Positions 36,580 through 48,900 of a DNA stretch of 63,443 nt are shown here, piece by piece (the stretch's first letter is position 1; each line of letters begins with the position of its first letter). The notes beneath the pieces were generated by a model that saw only the letters and a list, made by a program, of their open reading frames with translations, did no database searches and was not told where the DNA came from. Source of the stretch: Phoronis australis (taxonomy: Eukaryota > Phoronida > Phoronidae). The stretch lies in NCBI GenBank assembly GCA_002633005.1, contig NMRA01000263.1, forward strand, positions 126,824 to 190,266, read 5' to 3'. Made by a program: the position numbers and the translations under genes.

Positions 36580-38000
36580 AGGAGCATGCCACCCAAAAAA
36601 AACAACCTAATTTGTATCAATTTAGATGGAGTAGTTCTACTCCATAACGACACGTACAGTTGCGTTACCTGACACCTGACGGCAGATGGAGGTGTTGAAA
36701 TTATCCAATGACGTCATCGGTTTCACACTCGGTCTGTTCAGAAGTTCACAACATGGGTTACTGGTGTCAGCTTATCGCTTGAAGTCATCGTTTAACACCA
36801 ATAAATCATCAAAGTTCGATGTAAAATCCTTAAAAATACAAAAACGTGTTGTTTTATTTCACTTTGACGGATTTATTGGTATTTGGATACACCGTAGCCT
36901 ACAAAGTTCGGCAGGCCAATAAGGTCCGCAGCAGTTGTTTGGGGTCTATTCGAAGATAATTTCGAAGTATTTTCCGTGAGATACAGACAGGAGAACCTAG
37001 ATCTGTGTTGTTTAGACTTGTGATTTTTTGAGTTCTAAACACAAAACGCTTGTTATCCTGGCCAGTGGCTCGGAGCCCGACCAGGCCCGTCGCAGCCGGC
37101 CGGATTGACTCGTTATCCCGGCCAGTGGCTCGAAAACTGATGAGACATCACAAACATAAACCAGCCAAATTTCAGTGGAAACTAAACTTCCAGTCAAGAA
37201 AATACTATACTGCTGAACCAAAGTAATGTGCACGTGATTATGTTGGCCCAATTAGCCACGAAACTGCAAATCTATTTCCTCGTCGGGGGCCGCGAATTCA
37301 GGTTCCGCTTTGGCCACAGCACCGTCAGGGCAGAAGTTGTACATTGACAATTATCATTACTTGAGTAATGTAAATGTGAATAAAGATTCCCCTAACACCT
37401 GGCTGTGGGATGGAAATTTATTTGTTTCACAATAGTTTCTGCCAGCAAACACTAAATTAGCATGAGCTCACATGGCCTCGGTGTCCCGTCAATTAGTTTT
37501 ATTGCACCTAAAGCCGGTAACGCAGTGATTTATTCATTGCTGGCTTCTCAAATCATTTGCCATGAACAAGCTCAGACAACGGAACATATGGAGTTATTTG
37601 GTAAGCCGGCATTCGTCAGGCACGGCTGTCGACGTCTGCAGGCCACAGACACAGAGATGTTTCACGGCCTCATACTTGCTATTTACTGCGTAAATTTCAT
37701 TCTTCACTACCATGAGCCACTTCCTAAGCATTTCGGACTCTCGAGGAAGTAAAAAAAAAAACGATATACCCGCTTTCCTCGCAGTTGCTTAGTTCGGACA
37801 AGCGGGAACGATACACCGCAACATAGCGGCATTCACTCCTCTGCATATGAACCACTGACGTCGCTAGCGTCGTTTCTCACCTTCCTCACAGGTTTACGCG
37901 ACACCTCTTGGTAAGGTAAGGTCGACTGTATGCGAGGCGATGTGGATATCGACCGATTAAGACAGCAAAAAAGACTAATTAAATCGGGTGGCATTCTCCT
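36580..38000. mobile_element. 1.4-kb TTAA-flanked element with 15-bp terminal inverted repeats
   Basis: Left end TTAA|AGGAGCATGCCACCC and right end GGGTGGCATTCTCCT|TTAA: 14 of 15 bases match in inverted orientation, with TTAA at both sides as for piggyBac or Kolobok elements. A 96-codon plus-strand frame (37462-37752) has no recognised transposase motif, so the element is probably non-autonomous or decayed. A duplicated GTTATCCYGGCCAGTGGCTC lies at 37050-37131. More CpG-rich than its surroundings. Confidence 0.7.
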
Positions 38001-38497
38001 TTAAAATTATGTCAATTTTTTCCTCTTTTCAAAGAGACCCCCAAATTCTCTAACTTGACTCATGACAGACTTGAGGTTGCCCTGTGATTGCGGGCATGTC
38101 ACCAGTCATTCACTAACAGCCATGGGTATGTTTTCCTAAAATTATCCGTGCGATCGTTCGGTGACATTTTGATTTGGAATAAATGGATTGCAAACTATCC
38201 AAAAAGCTGAAGATCACATCGTTAATCGTAGTCCTTCCGCCGGCAGCTCTGTTGTGCAGTAGGCCTAGCCTGCAATGTAGACAACAGTGGCACAGGGACT
38301 GCAATCGACTTGTCTTCCAACCGTGAACAAAACATACAAAACGAAGGACAATATGAATAACAGATAATCCTTACCTTTCTGGATCCTTAGGAAACCTAAA
38401 AAATGACACGTCTGGGGTTTTCGTGGATGAATTAGTGCAGTTGATTGCACTGTAAAATGTGCCCTTCCCCATTGCTTTGGCGCTTCCTGGTTGACCA

Positions 38498-39280
38498 TTG
38501 CTTCGTAGTGATTTGAGATCCTCCACCCCATATGCAATTCCTCCGTCGTTCAGTCAGGCATACAGAAGGTCTACAGTCATGATGTGCATCAACAAATGGA
38601 ATTCTCTTCCAGTCTCTGTTAAGGAAAGCAACTCTTTTACGAGTATAAAAAATAATTTTAGAACTGTTTTTCATAATTTTGATAACTCAACACCCTTGAC
38701 TCAATTCTCCCTTACCCGCGATAACGAAATAGCATTGTACAGATCAAGATGTGGCCTTTTCCTTAACTCTGATAAGTTCAGGCACAACTTCAGTAATGCC
38801 TCTCCAAACTGTAAATGTGGTGACCATCAATCTTATCCTCATATTTTCTTCAAATGTCCCCTCATCGAATCCCTGAGAGACTCACTCTTTCGTGCATTCA
38901 ATGATAACCAATCAATTGTTAACGTTGTTAGAGTTACATTATTACTGAATGGTAGTCCTAACCTTGACTTCTTTCTCAACGAATTCCTCCTAAGCAACGT
39001 TAGCAAATTTTTATGTACAGCTTATCAATATTGTTGCATCTGATTTCCCTACATGAATTTGTACATATTTTGTTTTTATATATCTGTAATAGCATATCTA
39101 AGTATTGGAATACTTATTTTAGATACTACTTAATTGTATATACCTCTATGTATATAAGTTTCATTTTTGAATTGTTTACAACCCAGATATAATGCTTCGC
39201 CGTTTCTGGGTTTGTTATTATTTCTTTGTATGTTCTTTGTATCCTTCAATAAATATATATCACTCTTAAAAAAAAAACAT
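38498..39280 (+). mobile_element. 5'-truncated LINE: ORF2 C-terminus, 3' UTR and poly(A)
   Basis: An open frame to 39043 reads INKWNSLPVSVKESNSFTSI, then YRSRCGLFLNSDKFRHNF and CKCGDHQSYPHIFFKCPLIE. This is the usual C-terminal end of a non-LTR retrotransposon reverse transcriptase (WNSLP followed by a C-x-CG...H...CP knuckle). A 3' UTR with AATAAA near 39250 and an A run near 39270 follow. The start is truncated, so it is a dead copy. It sits between the mosaic gene and WDR11. Confidence 0.85.
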
Positions 39281-39540
39281 TGCTTGTTCACCACTTGGCA
39301 GCGCTAGTAGTAGCGGTAACAGGGAGCTCACAAGTGAACTCTCCTATACTAATACTCCTTGCTTAATCTCAAGATCGGCACTTTTCACCCTAACACCACT
39401 TCCCTGCCGATGCAGGACTAAAACCAACAATAGATTCTGAAAGCAAATTTCCTACAGATTCCAAAAATGTGGTCCAAAAGTACTGTCAACCAAGTAGTTT
39501 TTTTTTTGCAAATAAGGCTTGATTGAGGGCTACCTGAAAT

Positions 39541-39919
39541 CGCGGCCAATTTCTCAGTCGCTACCCAGCAATGCACAATTCCAACTGGGGGCCGCCATCT
39601 TGAAGAAGAGTGCAGCAACAGCCGAGAAAGTGGCCTTTTTTATTCTCAGCATGTTTACAAATACAAACAAACCAGATTTGCTGAGTTTACATGCAATTTT
39701 TACCTACGTAATGCCCCCAAACTTGGCCTACCCCAAAATTTTAATATTTTGGAGTGTAAACTGGCCGCGGCCGCAGCCCAACTATTCAGTGCCATTCACG
39801 TACACACCATTAGAACTTCCTGACGAGAAAGATTTGTAGATGCAAGTTCTGATCCTTTGGTGAACATGCTAGATGTGCTGAACGTGATTATTGGAAAGTG
39901 ACATCCCATTAAAGGAGAT
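39541..39919 (+). promoter_or_regulatory. Probable WDR11 promoter/5' UTR
   Basis: Just upstream of the WDR11 start codon lie GCGGCCAAT (CCAAT at 39546) and GCCGCCATCTTG (39591-39602), which matches the YY1 consensus often found at housekeeping promoters. No TATA box was recognised. The transcription start is inferred to be near here; the sequence alone does not fix it. Confidence 0.4.
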
Positions 39920-39990
39920 ATGAATGTCAAATTGTCTCCTAAAACTTTGGTTGGGACTCTGCACAACCAAAATAAGGGTGCATTCGATTG
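39920..39990 (+). CDS. WDR11: WDR11 exon 1 (coding part)
   Basis: MNVKLSPKTLVGTLHNQNKG then AFDW matches the WDR11 N-terminus (VNFKVSARTL...NKAAVDW in human). An in-frame TGA lies 18 bp upstream with no ATG between, so this ATG is the start. Donor gattg|gtaagt splits the Trp codon, which exon 2 completes. Confidence 0.9.
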
Positions 39991-42900
39991 GTAAGTTGAC
40001 ACAGCATTGGAACGATGTCGATGTGGGATTGGGCACTGCCATTGGGGCGATAGTACATTCCCATAAGAAGCTACTCATCTCAAAATACAGGGAATAACAT
40101 TGAATGAATCATGCATATTAACTGTATTATAATTAATACACACTGCAACTCTGGATACAATAATTCAACATAACTTGAACATATCTATGAAAATCTGTAG
40201 CTGTTCTTTCGAGCATCTCTCACCAGATGCCATTTTGAGGAAGTTGCGCCTGTTGATGAACAAAAAAGTCCAAGGGACCCAAATCATACAAGTTCCACCT
40301 GATTTGCAAGTGTCGTTGGCCAGGTCACGTCACACTGGTTAATGGGCAATTGCCTACTACAGTCAAGTGACCTAATTATCGGACGTTTTTGGCTTTTCTT
40401 TTGCATTATATTTAATTGAAAATACTACGGATTGTTGTAAATTCTTTGCTGAAATAAAGACCTACCTTTACGGAATTGTTCTGTTACTATATCTTGTCAC
40501 TGAAAGCCACATTTATTTTCCGACTGATCTTTAAAAAACACAACAAGCAAACCTTCGGAGAACCTAAATATCGGACACCATATTTCCCCATACGCCACAC
40601 CGCGAAAAACTGACTAACCACGTAATGGCCGCAGGCACCTTGTAGCCAAATTTGAACTCGAGTGTTTTGACATATATGCTGCTAGAACACAGGTCCATTC
40701 GCAACAAGATTATCCATAAAATGAAATCTTGATGATGGCGCCAAGTCGTTTCGATGAATTAGTGCAGACGACTAAAGCACGTGCAAACTCACTGCATTTT
40801 GTAGTGTAACTTTGGCTTCTTGATATGACACCTGCACGTGCGCGGTAGGGGCTCGACTTAAGTTTAAAAGCAAATGAAAAAAATGGAACAGTGACATATT
40901 GTCATTTCAATGAGATGGTTTCATTGTGGAAAAAGATTTTTACTTTCAACTTTTATAACCGATTTTTGCGATCGTTCATTTTAGGCCGACTTGGGGGTCT
41001 AAATTTCAACCTTTCTCGGTGAAATCAAAACGAGGCAACGCTGTAAAAAGCGAGACGGTGCCGGACATTGAATGCATTACAACGGAACAAAAATTGGTGT
41101 TATTTAATTCACTGATTATGCTTCAAGTAAGATTCTATGAAATGTCCGATATTTAGGTTCCATCCGATAATTAGGTACACTATGTGTAGTATTAGGTGAC
41201 CAAATAAAGTAACAAATTTACAAATATTAGTGTTCAAGATAAAAACTGTTTCAGTCTATGTTTCACCTGTTCCGTGATAAAATGTAACTCGTTTCTTTGT
41301 ATTTTACAGGGGCTGGCAGGGCCTACTTGCTTACGGTTGTCAAAGTCTTGTTGCAGTCTTAGATCCCAAAAGTTTACAGGTAAATGGTTACTTTTCAGTA
41401 AAAACTTACTTTTGGGGAGTCTTACATCATTCTTATGGAACTTTGTTCCTATAGCTGTCATAACATTACATTTGTTTGAAATTTTTCAATGAACAGTTCG
41501 TTCTAAAAGAAGATTGACTTCTTGTGACAAAGTTATGTCAAACCTCTAGGAATCTAGTTACTCAACAGTGCATGCTTTGTGTTACCACAAGAAAATGATG
41601 GAAGAGTTCCAAGTGGAAATTTGTTTCTGGCATTTAAATGCTATACTAGGGTGTCCTGTGTTAGGAATTTGTTCTTTCTTTTGGGTTTCCGTGGTGCTTC
41701 AGTCAAGCAACTTTTGTTGATGTATAACAAGCGCTTAGAGTTCGAAGATCACTAGCAGTTTTACCCCTAGACCATTGTGGAGACAACGATGCCGCCTTCT
41801 CATTTTTGCAAAGAACTACGTAAGTTCCATCTAATGGCCACTTTATTGTAACACTAAACACCCTTAGAAGCATACCGTCTGCGGTGCAATTGTGGGTGCA
41901 TATCACCGCTCTTCATTGCTCTTGTTAAATTTGATAAGCATAAAGAGACTTGTTCAATTATTGTCTGGCTGTTTAGGATTGAATAAGCACCTTGTCTTCT
42001 ATGTGTCAATGAACTTAAAACCCAGGAGACCCAGGAGTTTTACATATTCCGCTGCAAGAGGCTAAATGACTGTGAAACTTTGGTACCAGTATTGTTATAT
42101 CCTAAACTTATTGGTAAATCTCATTTACCTTATTCAGCATTTTACTACCGCGCAGCCCTTACCAGCATGCATGATAAGTGTTATGTCTACTGGTACTTTT
42201 CTTGCTGGAATAGGTATGTATGAAGTCCAGAGGTTTGCCTCCTGGGCGGTTAATCAAAGTTCGGTGCTTATTCAAGACCAGGTGCTAACTATCCATTGAA
42301 CTTTCAACTTCCGGCACTAGTTCGAGTCAGGCACTTATTCAGTTGCTGGTGCTCAATACACTATGTTTATACATCTACTGGTTTATCATGTGACTACTCT
42401 TTATGAACACTTTCCAGGTTGTTCAAGTGTTAGACAGACACAACAACTATGTTGTCAAGGTGGGTAGTCTTACTTTCTTTTTTCAATTCAACGAAAAAAA
42501 AAATCAATTTTAATTTTTGTTCATGTAATATCCTAGTAACATCAACCCATAAAATACAAGGCAGCCTTTCAACTGACTGGAGAGCCATGCTCTGCTAAAG
42601 ACATTAATTAATTTAGACTCTTCAATGCTGTAAAATTTGTCACAACTTGTTGGTTACTAACATGAGAAGTGGTTTTTGAACTTTCAAAGTACTTAGACTT
42701 TGCTATTGTTCAAGACCCAGTGAATATAATGACAAGTTAGTAGAGTGTGGTCTCGAACAATACCAAAATTTCACAACTTTCCAAGCCCACAAACCTATTT
42801 TGTCGAACTAAGGAACATTTTGGATGAATTTCGTGTTGGTGTGTGCTCTAAATCAAATTAAAGTTCTTTATTTTGTGACGGAAGTCAGCTTTATAGCTCC

Positions 42901-45900
42901 ACAATGTATAGAAATATGTCCAGACAATTTCTCGGCATATGTTCCTGTAAGAACAGTCAAGATAATTTTACAAATTAAAGGGACTATGGCCAAATATTCT
43001 GGTGTTGCTTGACATGAGTCTTGACAATTTACTGCACCTTTTTAACGTGATGTAACTTGTGCCTGATCCACTTGTGCTAGAGTAATTTCTCCTGTGGACA
43101 GGGGTAGTGTCACAATGTTACATAACTGTTTAGCTATGTGCTTGGTCTACTTACAGTTAAATCTCACAAATTTCATATAAAAATAATCGCCAAAATTGCC
43201 TGTTTACATTTTCAAGGTCCTCTAGCATTGTTGTGAATGCCCACAATTTTTCAAATCATTTTTGGTGGTAGAGATGGTACAGAACTGGTAAATCATTAAT
43301 TTGATGCTACATATGATTCATGAAAGAATGAGAAAATAAAATTTTCAGTTGTCTGCCATATTGGGTCCTAAATTTGTGACATTTTACCCCACGGTTTTTC
43401 TTTCTTCTTAACACTTCTGGCTTTGACAGTGATAGTACTTGTTGGCTTGTTGTGTGAATACGCAGCTGATCTGGAGCAATGTGCTCCTGGGGGACATTTG
43501 TTCTGGGATTACTGACCGTGTAGACACAGCGAAAGTCAGTTATGATAGTGGTGTACCTGTCATACTTTATAGATTATGCATATGCATCTGTTCTTACCAC
43601 GTAAGATAATATAAAATGCTAAAATTTTGTAATGTGCTATAGAGACGTGTATTGGTTTCTAGCATACATGTAGTCATGTCACTGGCTTCTTTACATGATT
43701 CTTTTTATGGAAAAAATTAACACGGTCCAACTACCCAGATGCTGCATGTATTAACAACTCAGGGTTGTGTTTGTTGTAATCCAATTTGTGCTCTGTCATA
43801 TTCTTTTATGTCAGTTGATCATCCTCACTCACTAGTCTTTCCATGTTCAGGTGAAGTGGTCCAAAGAGAACTACCATCATGACTTGAGCACCCCTTACAC
43901 GTTACGACTTGCCTCTGCTGACCATTATGGCCAGATAGTTATCTGGGACGTCACTCATGGATTGGTCAGGTCAGACTTCTCTGATGGATCCAAGCCCATT
44001 CAAGGTACCATGTCACTCTGCGTTGAACACAATTTGTTTGAAAATTTAGAAATTATTGTAAAAATGGTCATCATTCATATTTCAATAATTCAATTTCATC
44101 CTGTTTTCAGATTATCAAATTTTTTGTTGTCAGATGATTTCAGTTATTACTGAATGAAATGACAATGTTTTGATGTGTGAATCGTTATGTCCTTTAATGG
44201 AGAGTCATCTTGTCGTTTAGGCTGAGAATACTATTGTATGCTATGTGACAGTCAATGTATTGAAAAATCTCTTTTTATGCAGTGCGAGGCTGGATCGGAT
44301 TCAAGGACTATTTGTTTTGATGGGCATGTCTGGAGTCACCTTAGTTCAGACTTTCATAAGAGATCTACATCTGTGGACGTTGAAGTTCCTACATGTAGCT
44401 TTCAAAAAAGAGTGACATTGAGCAACATGTCACAAACTGGTTGCTTTCTTATTTTGAGCTTGTGGCCTAGAATGGTGTATAAACTATTTGAATAAATATC
44501 TGAATTTCGATGGTTAATGAACTGTTTCATGAAGACTTCTTACTGGTTCAATTCGTTTACTTTTCAAAGTTTATTTGTACCAATTCTTGAATGTGCGTTT
44601 TCTCCTATACAGATATGGAGTGGCTGTCTACCGATGGGTCACATGATCTTCTGGCTGTCATTCATCCCTCCTACTCTCTTGTTCTGTGGAACGCAGAGAC
44701 GGGACAAAAGTTGTGGAAGAAGACATACACAGATGTCATCATTAATATGGCCTTTGACCCCTTTGATAACCAGAATGTAACGTGTATGTTCAATATTGGC
44801 AGTTAGTCACTTTTGACTAAAGAAACGTACTGCCGTCTTATGTTTGAGGAAACTGTCCGATATTTCCCCATATGTCACAAAATACCATGTGTGTGCATGT
44901 ACATAAAGTGTGCACCTCACTTGAATTTGATATAACCTGACCTTATGCCTCCAGGAGGCGCTAAGAGCGGTGTATGCAACATAACTGGTAGTCATTCGTT
45001 TAATAAAAGTCATGTCAATGTTTTGGTGGTTTAGAGAAATTGTCTCATTTTGAAATTCCAGGAATAGTGATACGATCAAAATATGTGATTGAAATATGTT
45101 CTGCTTTCCTCAAGAAATGAATGTGACATTCAACTGACAAGTCTATTACTTCAACGGTATCACTGTTTTTATCATTGATTTTGGCAAAAAACAGTCTATC
45201 AAACAAAATTTCATTCTTCTGTCATGACCGGCACTGCCTGGTCATTTCAGCTTCTCAGGTGTTGAGTTCTAATTGCACATAGCTGCTATCATGGGCAATT
45301 CCTTTTCGCTTTTATGTTCCTGATGGGAATTCAATGTCATTTTGTCTGATTATTTTCTTGTGTCAAAACACACAAGCCATGATATGATTTGTTACTTGAA
45401 CTGTCTGTTATTTCCTGTCACTGTAAGTACCTTTTTCGAGAAAAAATATGTATTTTTTAAAATCACTAAAACACATTTTTTTGGACAAAGCATTTGTTCA
45501 ATACAAACTAATTTATGAACTGAGGTATCTCTGTTCTAAAGATACTTATGATATGAACTGAGGTACCTCGGTTCAGAAGATACTTATGATATGAACTGAG
45601 GTATCTCTGTTCACAAGATACTTATGATATGAACTGAGGTATCTCTGTTCACAACATACTTATGATATGAGCTGAGGTATCTCTGTTCACAAGATACTTA
45701 TTTCTTATGTTTCCAGTTTTAGGACAAGACTTCATTCTCTTTGTGGATGACTTCTCAGTTGCCAAGGTTCCATCTGGTAATGGCAAGAAGTTCTACATAT
45801 CAAGTCCAGGTAGATATTATTTTTATTGAAATATAATATTTAAAATACAGTCGTGGGATATCAGTTTTGGACATTGGTTTTTGGGTGCTACTGGCAATTC

Positions 45901-48900
45901 AAAGATATTGTACAAAGATCCTAAACAAACATGCATATGGACATGAGAGGAGATATAAACATCTTGTAAGTGAAATAAATAATACAGATATTACAAACAT
46001 GTATTTGTTATCCAATCTTCATGACTAGTATATTATGAACTCATAAGATTAAGACACAAAATATTATTTGGTCAGTTGATTTTGAATACTAGATAATGTG
46101 GCTCAAGAAAAGTCATGCAGTATTCACTTGTTTGAAAAAAAAATAAGAACCCAAAAATATCAGTGAGTGTAACTTTGTCTGCAACCCCAGTAGGCATTGA
46201 AAGCAGTCTATTGGGGACAATCTCGAGGTACAACAAAAGCTATGTGCGCACATGTTTCCTGGAGTTGATGACACTATCGCGCTCTCACCTTGCTTGTTGT
46301 CTTGTTTGTAGCTATGTCCAATACAAGCTCTGCTGGTGATCTTAAGACTCCAGAGAACATGTCCAAAAACAAGCTAGCCAGGAGGATGGGCCTCAGTCGA
46401 CTGCTACAGCTAGATGGTGATCAGACTAAACACAGGTGGGCCACGTTTGGATGAACTACATCGATACTCTTCTTGGTAATATTAAATAAAGATCCTTTTT
46501 GGAACCTGTGTACATCCATTTCGCCCATTTCTCTCGGACTTGGTTCACCACCAGGTGCGCCCTCTCTCGCTGTCGAAACAAGATGGGGTATTCCCTAATA
46601 TCAAGGGGAATCCTGTAGCAGGTCTGAGTACACCGCTGGGAGATCAAGTCCAGGATATCTGTTCAGACTACGCTTCTACTTAATATATGGATTTTTGATT
46701 CCAAAGATGATCTTTATTTAATGTTGTCATCATTTAAGTGGAAACCAGGAATATTCATAATCTTACTACTCTTCTTTCTTACTTGACCAAATATTAAGGT
46801 CCGTTTCTTCAAGTACAGGGTATCCCAAAATGTACTCCCACTTCATTACGGCAAGACTTCAAATTCAGTGCCTACTGTATGGTTACACCTTGTTGTGAAA
46901 GTAGGCTAGTGAGCAGTCTTGTGCTCTGTATGCCTGGGATTGGCAAACAAACAACTCAGTTTTTGAGAACGCAAAGTTAATTCTGAATGCTACTTTAAAC
47001 ACAAAACCATCACAGAAGAGTCAAGGCAGTCATAAACAATGCACTTATTTTAGATGAAAAGTGATTCCTTTTTGATCCTCTCTTCATGAATTTAAACCAG
47101 TAATCTGGTTCTGGTCAATTGTCATTTGAAGTGTATATACATTTTGGGACACCCTGTATTTGTACTTTTTCACTGTCTGTCACAGTTTCCAGTTGAATTA
47201 TTCATTAGCAGAATAGGTCTGTCCCCATGACGGCGACATCCCGTTGCTCCCAACTTGTTCGATTGTATAGTGCAATAACAAGTTGGAAAGTTTACCCCTC
47301 GTAGCCAATTAACTCCATTCTGGCGTTGATGGTTGGAGGGCCTGCGCTCTTTTGTTCTAATCTCCGATCAGATCGTATCTAGCCTGACTGGGGTGGGCTG
47401 ATAAAAATGTAAATTAAGTTAAACCAGATATTATCGCACGTTCAGCACCCCTCACGTCTGGAAAAGTTACTGATCGACAGGACGCTGTAATGCCAGATTA
47501 CACTGCAACACTTGAATCTCGCTATATTTACCCACAATGCTGTATATATCTACAGGCACATTTGCTGCCTCGTATTTGTGACATTAGAGTTTCAAGTGTT
47601 TTTGTTATTACCAACTACCAACCCATGTTAGCCTTAGGTAAGTTAGACAAAACTACCAACCCATGTTAGCCTTAGGTAAGTTAGACAAAACTACCAACCC
47701 ATGTTAGCCTTAGGTAAGTTAGACAAAACTACCAACCCATGTTAGCCTTAGGTAAGTTAGACAAAACTACCAACCCATGTTAGCCTTAGGTAAGTTAGAC
47801 AANTCGGTTTGATTTCTCTATTTGTCCTTCCAATGCTAATAAAGTATTACTCCGACGTGAGAAAGTTTGATAAACTGGACAAATAACCGCGGATGCGTGA
47901 TGTGAAATTCTTCGAGACACGAAAATGTGCATGATTTCCAAAACGAGGTTTCATGCTTTTTTATCTCTGTGACAAAGGAGAGTTCTCTCACTGTGTAATC
48001 CGGGATGGCCCTGTTGCTTAAATCCATTAGAAATTCATCATTAGTTTTGAAGTTCTGTTAATGTGTTCACAAACGAGTGTTTTGGGGAACAAAACTTTGT
48101 TTATCCCATCTCAGATATAACACAAGTTTTGATGTTTGGTTTAGTGACTCTGACTGTTTAGTTACATGACTTAATGTTTACAAAATATTCAAAACATTGG
48201 TTATGTGACTGTCTAAACATTGGTTTTGTCTTTCTGTTAAAGTTACTTACTGGCAACTGTCACAGTTTTTAATACAGTGGTGGGCTATGCCTTGTCAATT
48301 GAAGTACAAATTGAAAGTAGATATTGTCATGGCCTATAAAGATATATATCAATTTAGAGCTAGATTCTTGTTTTCTTAAAGTCTGCAAAATTGTTCATTT
48401 CACTACGTTTTTGAAGCTTATTACTATACTCTAAGCTTGCTTTTCTAGAGGCCAACCTGAGGAAGAAGCCATCACTCTTAATGAGTGTATTCAACTGGCG
48501 TATCACCGCATGCATCGAAACCACATCATCCTGGTGTACTCTCGGGAGATTCTGGTGCTTGACTTGGACATTAACCAGACAGTAGCGACCATCACACTAG
48601 AGAGGGCATCCTCACCTCTCATTCAGGTTTAAATCAATCACTATATTGCACGTATCTGAAATGGTGTTCACTTTATGGCAAAATGAATACCACCCTTGAC
48701 CGTAGTCTCCACAAATGCATTTTCAATGACTATGGCATTTACCTCGGTGAACACTTTCAGGAATTTCAGAACATGAGTTCAGCAGAAACTAGGTTCCCAT
48801 GCATTGCTGACTACACCCTTCACAGCATGATTGGAGATACTGTCATACCTTTCATTGGTTTGCTCAATGCCATACAGTACAGTCACTGATTTATTAGACT

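Noticed and set aside
37462-37752. Plus-strand 96-codon frame as a gene
   Set aside because: No recognised motif. It lies inside a TTAA-flanked mobile element and ends in an A run; more likely element debris.
38265-38537. Minus-strand frame with a hydrophobic stretch (LLFILSFVLYVLFTV)
   Set aside because: It overlaps the start of a LINE fragment on the other strand and has no splice context that fits the mosaic gene.
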